This document shows positions 61,263 through 64,000 of a DNA stretch of 64,000 nucleotides, piece after piece (the stretch's first letter is position 1; each line of letters starts with the position of its first letter). The position numbers were made by a program, and so were the translations under genes. The stretch covers positions 3,038,001 to 3,102,000 of the forward strand of contig NZ_CP043474.1 in assembly GCF_008329645.1 (NCBI RefSeq), given 5' to 3'. The DNA comes from Mycolicibacterium grossiae (GTDB lineage: Bacteria; Actinomycetota; Actinomycetes; Mycobacteriales; Mycobacteriaceae). The notes beneath the pieces are model-generated. The model saw only the letters and a program-made list of their open reading frames with translations, ran no database searches and was not told the origin of the DNA.

Positions 61263-62218
61263 GGCGACCTCAACAGGCTGAAGTCGAAGGCGTCCTCATA
61301 GCTCGGCGCCGCCCCGGGCTCGACCTGTCCGACCTGCTCCAGCAGCGCGACGGTGTCGCGATAGACGCGCGCGTCGGCGATCAATCCCGGTGGCGCCTGC
61401 TCCAGCGTGGTCCTCAGGACCGGCTCGAGCACTTTCTGGTCGAGGTCTGGCGCCTGCTTCTTCGCAGCCTCGAGCGTGGCGGGGAAGTCGGTCGTGCCCC
61501 GCTGCAGGGTCGCATCGACGCCCCGGACGAACGCGCCCAGCGCATCTTGGTGCGACTGCGCCCACGACTCCCGGGCGATGACGGTCAGCGCGACGTACTG
61601 GAAATCGGGCTTCCACAACACCCTGAACCGGCCGGACTGCACCATGGTGGTCAGAAGGGGGTCGGTGACCATCCCGGCCGCGGCACCACCCTTGTCGATG
61701 GTGGCCTGCATCGTCGCCCCGGTGCCACTGCCGACGACGCGCAACCCCTCGTAGTCGATGCCCGCGTCGGCCACCGCCCGTTGGAGTTCGGTGTCGGACA
61801 GACTGCCGGGTGCCGTCACGGCGACCGACCTGCCGGCGAGGTCGGCGACCCGGGAGATGCCCGAGGTCGTTGAGGTCACCAGCGCGTACGGCGGGACCTG
61901 GCTGGTGACCGCGTACCCCTTCACGTCGAGATTCTTGATGCGGTTGCGCACGACGTGCTCGCCGGCGCCGACGAAGGCGTCGATGCTCCCGCCGCTGAGC
62001 GCCTGAACCGCGTCGGAGCCGCTGTCGAAGCAGACCCTCTCGGCGGCGACGCCGTCGAGCTGGCCCTCGTCGATGGCAAGCGCCGCGAGACTCAGCCCGC
62101 CGCAGACGATGCCGACCTTCACGGCGTTGGTGCGTTCCTGGTCCGCGCATCCGGCGAGTGCCAGCGTCGCGGCCGTGGCGACCGCGAGGGCAGCAGCCGT
62201 CAGCTGTCGTTTGATCAT
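61259..62218 (-). CDS. ABC substrate-binding lipoprotein (SsuA/ThiY-like)
   Basis: Binding lipoprotein of 319 residues with lipobox LALAGC (Cys about residue 24). The NMT1/SsuA-type body shows VKVGIVCGGLSLAALAIDEGQLDG, SIDAFVGAGEHVVRNRIKN, SRVADLAGRSVAVTAPGSLSDTELQRAVADAGIDYEGLRVV and GAAAGMVTDPLLTTMVQ. Ligand could be a sulfonate, taurine, a sulfate ester or a pyrimidine; the neighbouring rhodanese and flavin monooxygenase favour an organosulfur compound. ATG start, 28 bases from the permease gene. Confidence 0.9.
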   Translation of the reverse strand: MIKRQLTAAALAVATAATLALAGCADQERTNAVKVGIVCGGLSLAALAIDEGQLDGVAAERVCFDSGSDAVQALSGGSIDAFVGAGEHVVRNRIKNLDVKGYAVTSQVPPYALVTSTTSGISRVADLAGRSVAVTAPGSLSDTELQRAVADAGIDYEGLRVVGSGTGATMQATIDKGGAAAGMVTDPLLTTMVQSGRFRVLWKPDFQYVALTVIARESWAQSHQDALGAFVRGVDATLQRGTTDFPATLEAAKKQAPDLDQKVLEPVLRTTLEQAPPGLIADARVYRDTVALLEQVGQVEPGAAPSYEDAFDFSLLRSP

Positions 62219-62246
62219 GGTGATTCCCCAATCGAAGATGGGCGCC

Positions 62247-63092
62247 TCAACGGGGCGCGATCCGGCGCTCCAAGATCTTGAGCAATTGGTCGAGTGCGAT
62301 GGCGACCGTGGTGATGACCGCGAGGCCGGCGAAGACGCCGGTGACGTCGAGGAGGTTCGACGAGTACTTGATGTAGTAACCGAGTCCCTCGCTCGCCGCG
62401 ATCAATTCGGCGATGACCGCCCCGATGAGCGCGATCCCGATCGACAATCGGACGCCGGTGACCAGCCATGGCACCAAGGAGGGGACGACGACCCAGCGCA
62501 GCGTCTGCCATCGGGTGGCCCGCATCGACCGGGTGACGTCCACGAGGTCCCGATCGATCTGCTGCACGCCCTGGTGAACGTTGTAGAAGACGACGAACAG
62601 CACCATCGTCACCACCATCACCACCTTGGACAGCAGGCCGACGCCGAACCAGATGATGAACAGCGGCGCCAGGACGACTCGCGGCAGGCTGTAGAGGGCC
62701 ATCATGTACGGCAGCAGCCATCCGCCGATGAGGAACGACGACCCCAGGGCGATGCCGAGGACCGCTCCGAGCGGCACGCCGATCGACATGCCGAGGGCGA
62801 CCTCGACCAGCGTCTGCGTCAGGTGCGGCCACAGCTCACCGGAGTGCACCAGGTCGACGAGGCGCTCGGCGATCGCCGACGGAGACGACACGTAGAAGGA
62901 CGGGAAGATCCGGTCCGAACTCAGCTGCCATGTGCCGACGATCACCACCGCGATGAGCACGCGGCCGCCCAGGACGACGGTGCGCCGGTGCCGTGCGGCC
63001 CGCCGGTCGATCGACGCCAGATCCGCCTGTCCCGCGCGGACCGGAGCCGTGGGAGCGGTAGTCGGCGTCGGCCGATCGAGTGAACGGCTCAC
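62247..63092 (-). CDS. NitT/TauT-type ABC transporter permease
   Basis: Permease of 281 residues with about six helices and a long polar N terminus. SsuC-type features are WQLSSDRIFPSFYVSSPSAIAERLVDLVHSGELWPHLTQTLVEVALGMSIGVPLGAVLGI and the EAA loop VTRSMRATRWQTLRWVVVPSLVPWLVTGVRLSIGIALIGAVIAELI. GTG start at 63092 overlaps the rhodanese stop (GTGA). Confidence 0.92.
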   Translation of the reverse strand: MSRSLDRPTPTTAPTAPVRAGQADLASIDRRAARHRRTVVLGGRVLIAVVIVGTWQLSSDRIFPSFYVSSPSAIAERLVDLVHSGELWPHLTQTLVEVALGMSIGVPLGAVLGIALGSSFLIGGWLLPYMMALYSLPRVVLAPLFIIWFGVGLLSKVVMVVTMVLFVVFYNVHQGVQQIDRDLVDVTRSMRATRWQTLRWVVVPSLVPWLVTGVRLSIGIALIGAVIAELIAASEGLGYYIKYSSNLLDVTGVFAGLAVITTVAIALDQLLKILERRIAPR

Positions 63093-63889
63093 GACGTCCC
63101 TCCCGTGGCCGTGCTCGCCCTGGCGACGGCTCGGCGTGGGTCGGCACTCCACGCCGAGAACGACCCGACGAACAGCGGTGCGGTGACGCCGAGATGGGCG
63201 AGTACCGCGACGCCGTGGGCCGCCGCGACCCCGCCACCGCAGTACAGTCCGATCCCCGCCAGGTCGGGTCCGTAACGGGCGCGCAGGGTGGCGGCGTCGT
63301 GAAGCCTGCCGTCGTCGGCGATGGTCGACCTGGAGCTGACGTTGCGCGCGCCGGGAATGTGCCCGGCGGCGAACGCATCCGTGGGTCGAGCATCGACGAG
63401 CCGGCCGGCCGCGGCGCGAGCCGCGGCTGCATCCGCGTCGAGTTGCGGTAGCCGTCCGCCGGTCAGGGTCGCCGTGCCCCGCCCGACGTCGGCGGCGAGG
63501 CGACCGACGGGATGTCCTGCGGCCAGCCAGGCCGGCAGGCCGCCGTCGAGGATGCTGACGTCCGCCAAGCCGGCCCAGCGCAGGACCCACCAGGCGCGGG
63601 CCGCGACGAAGCTGCCGTCGTGGTCGTAGACGACGACGCTGGTGTCGTCGTGAATGCCCCAGCGGCGCACCGTGCCCTGCAGTGTTGGCAGGTCGGGAAG
63701 GGGACGCTTGCCCTCGGTCGCGGGTGCGCCGGAGCGCGAGAGATCGGTCGTCAGCACTGCCACCACCGCCCCGTCGACGTGGCGGTCCGGCGCGTCGTCT
63801 CCGGTGCGACGGACCTCGATGACGCGCACCGTGTCCGGGCGCTCCCGGCGGATGGCCGCCAGGGTGTCAGCGCTGACGAAGACCGTCAC
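63089..63889 (-). CDS. rhodanese-like sulfurtransferase
   Basis: Two-domain rhodanese of 266 residues. The first domain is inactive in appearance (VVVYDHDGSFVAARAWWVLRWAGLADVSILDGG; Asp at the Cys position), as in thiosulfate sulfurtransferases; the second has the active-site loop YCGGGVAAAHGVAVLAHLGV with the persulfide Cys. It would move sulfane sulfur from thiosulfate or a similar donor. GTG start overlaps the flavin monooxygenase stop (GTGA) and its stop overlaps the permease start, so it belongs in an organosulfur operon. Confidence 0.92.
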   Translation of the reverse strand: MTVFVSADTLAAIRRERPDTVRVIEVRRTGDDAPDRHVDGAVVAVLTTDLSRSGAPATEGKRPLPDLPTLQGTVRRWGIHDDTSVVVYDHDGSFVAARAWWVLRWAGLADVSILDGGLPAWLAAGHPVGRLAADVGRGTATLTGGRLPQLDADAAAARAAAGRLVDARPTDAFAAGHIPGARNVSSRSTIADDGRLHDAATLRARYGPDLAGIGLYCGGGVAAAHGVAVLAHLGVTAPLFVGSFSAWSADPRRAVARASTATGGTS

Positions 63890-64000
63890 GACGGCACCGC
63901 CTCGGGCGCGGCGCTGAACCGGTTGACCGGGCGGGACAGGCCCAGGTGGTCCCGCAGCGTCCTGCCGGTGTACTCCCGGCGGTGCAGCCCCCGGCGTTGC
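63886..64000 (-). CDS. C terminus of LLM-class flavin monooxygenase (partial)
   Basis: Only the last 37 codons are in the window. They read RRGLHRREYTGRTLRDHLGL then SRPVNRFSAAPEAVPS, a common C-terminal end of NtaA/SnaA/DszA-type bacterial luciferase-like monooxygenases (RRGLxRxEYxGxTLRxxLGL). Such enzymes use reduced FMN to attack C-S, C-N or sulfone groups. Its stop overlaps the rhodanese start, so it is upstream in the same operon. The start and the active site lie beyond 64000. Confidence 0.7.
   Translation of the reverse strand, partial: QRRGLHRREYTGRTLRDHLGLSRPVNRFSAAPEAVPS

Overview
The window is very GC-rich, densely packed, and carries a set of genes typical of a mycobacterium: an antigen 85 mycolyltransferase, a cutinase, FprA, a tmRNA with an ADSNQRD-type tag, a mycobactin lipid-loading cluster (mbtK/L/M/N) with IdeR-like boxes, a DUF222/HNH 13E12-type gene, and many FadE, TetR and F420/PPOX-type genes. 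Several blocks keep the gene order I recall from M. tuberculosis (fadB4-fadE23-fadE24, fprA/prfB, mscS-type gene, ftsE-ftsX-smpB, ssrA; pgm with two crcB; mbtLMN/mbtK; arsR/cadI/acr3). The accessory catabolic and transport operons between them suggest an environmental, rapidly growing type (Mycolicibacterium-like) rather than a pathogen. This placement rests on protein recognition from memory, not on a search.

Layout. 49-7658 (minus): an eight-gene, tightly coupled catabolic operon (homogentisate-dioxygenase-like cupin, alpha/beta hydrolase, CaiB/BaiF CoA-transferase, HMG-CoA-lyase-like enzyme, TetR, acyl-CoA dehydrogenase, APH-type kinase, DUF6285). Its last three catabolic genes look like the LvaC/LvaA/LvaB set that removes a 4-hydroxyl group from acyl-CoAs by phosphorylation and elimination. 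7741-9507: flavin monooxygenase with TetR. 9763-10740: antigen 85 protein. 10763-14470: fadB4, fadE23, fadE24. 14562-18819: inositol-phosphatase-like gene, small genes, a frameshifted DUF222/HNH gene, fprA. 18963-26253: prfB, MscS, Thr/Pro-rich membrane protein, ftsE, ftsX, smpB, transporter, ssrA. 26397-29548: cutinase and an arsenic resistance operon. 29556-34571: cell-envelope and secreted small genes, including a frameshifted lytic transglycosylase/DUF1460 fusion, an orphan anti-sigma-like kinase, a secreted esterase and a secreted protein with seven 16-residue repeats. 34625-38641: N-acetylglucosamine PTS and nagA, with what looks like a 24-codon remnant of nagB. 38771-41960: S58 peptidase and amino-acid permease. 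42041-45708: mycobactin acyl-chain cluster. 45749-49616: two fluoride channel genes, pgm, MFS, tRNA-Ala. 49691-52433: MerR-controlled divergon. 52444-58344: polyamine-type ABC importer with an amine oxidase and a PuuR-like regulator. 58480-60433: cupin, MFS, PPOX. 60504-64000: NitT/TauT-type ABC importer with rhodanese and the end of a flavin monooxygenase, a likely organosulfur operon.

Many neighbouring genes are joined by GTGA or ATGA start/stop overlaps, so operon calls are strong. No gene-free gap exceeds 300 bases; the longest (32574-32855) holds only a small GAAA-capped hairpin, and 9508-9762 holds a 15-base palindrome. In positions 1-48 I see nothing I can call.
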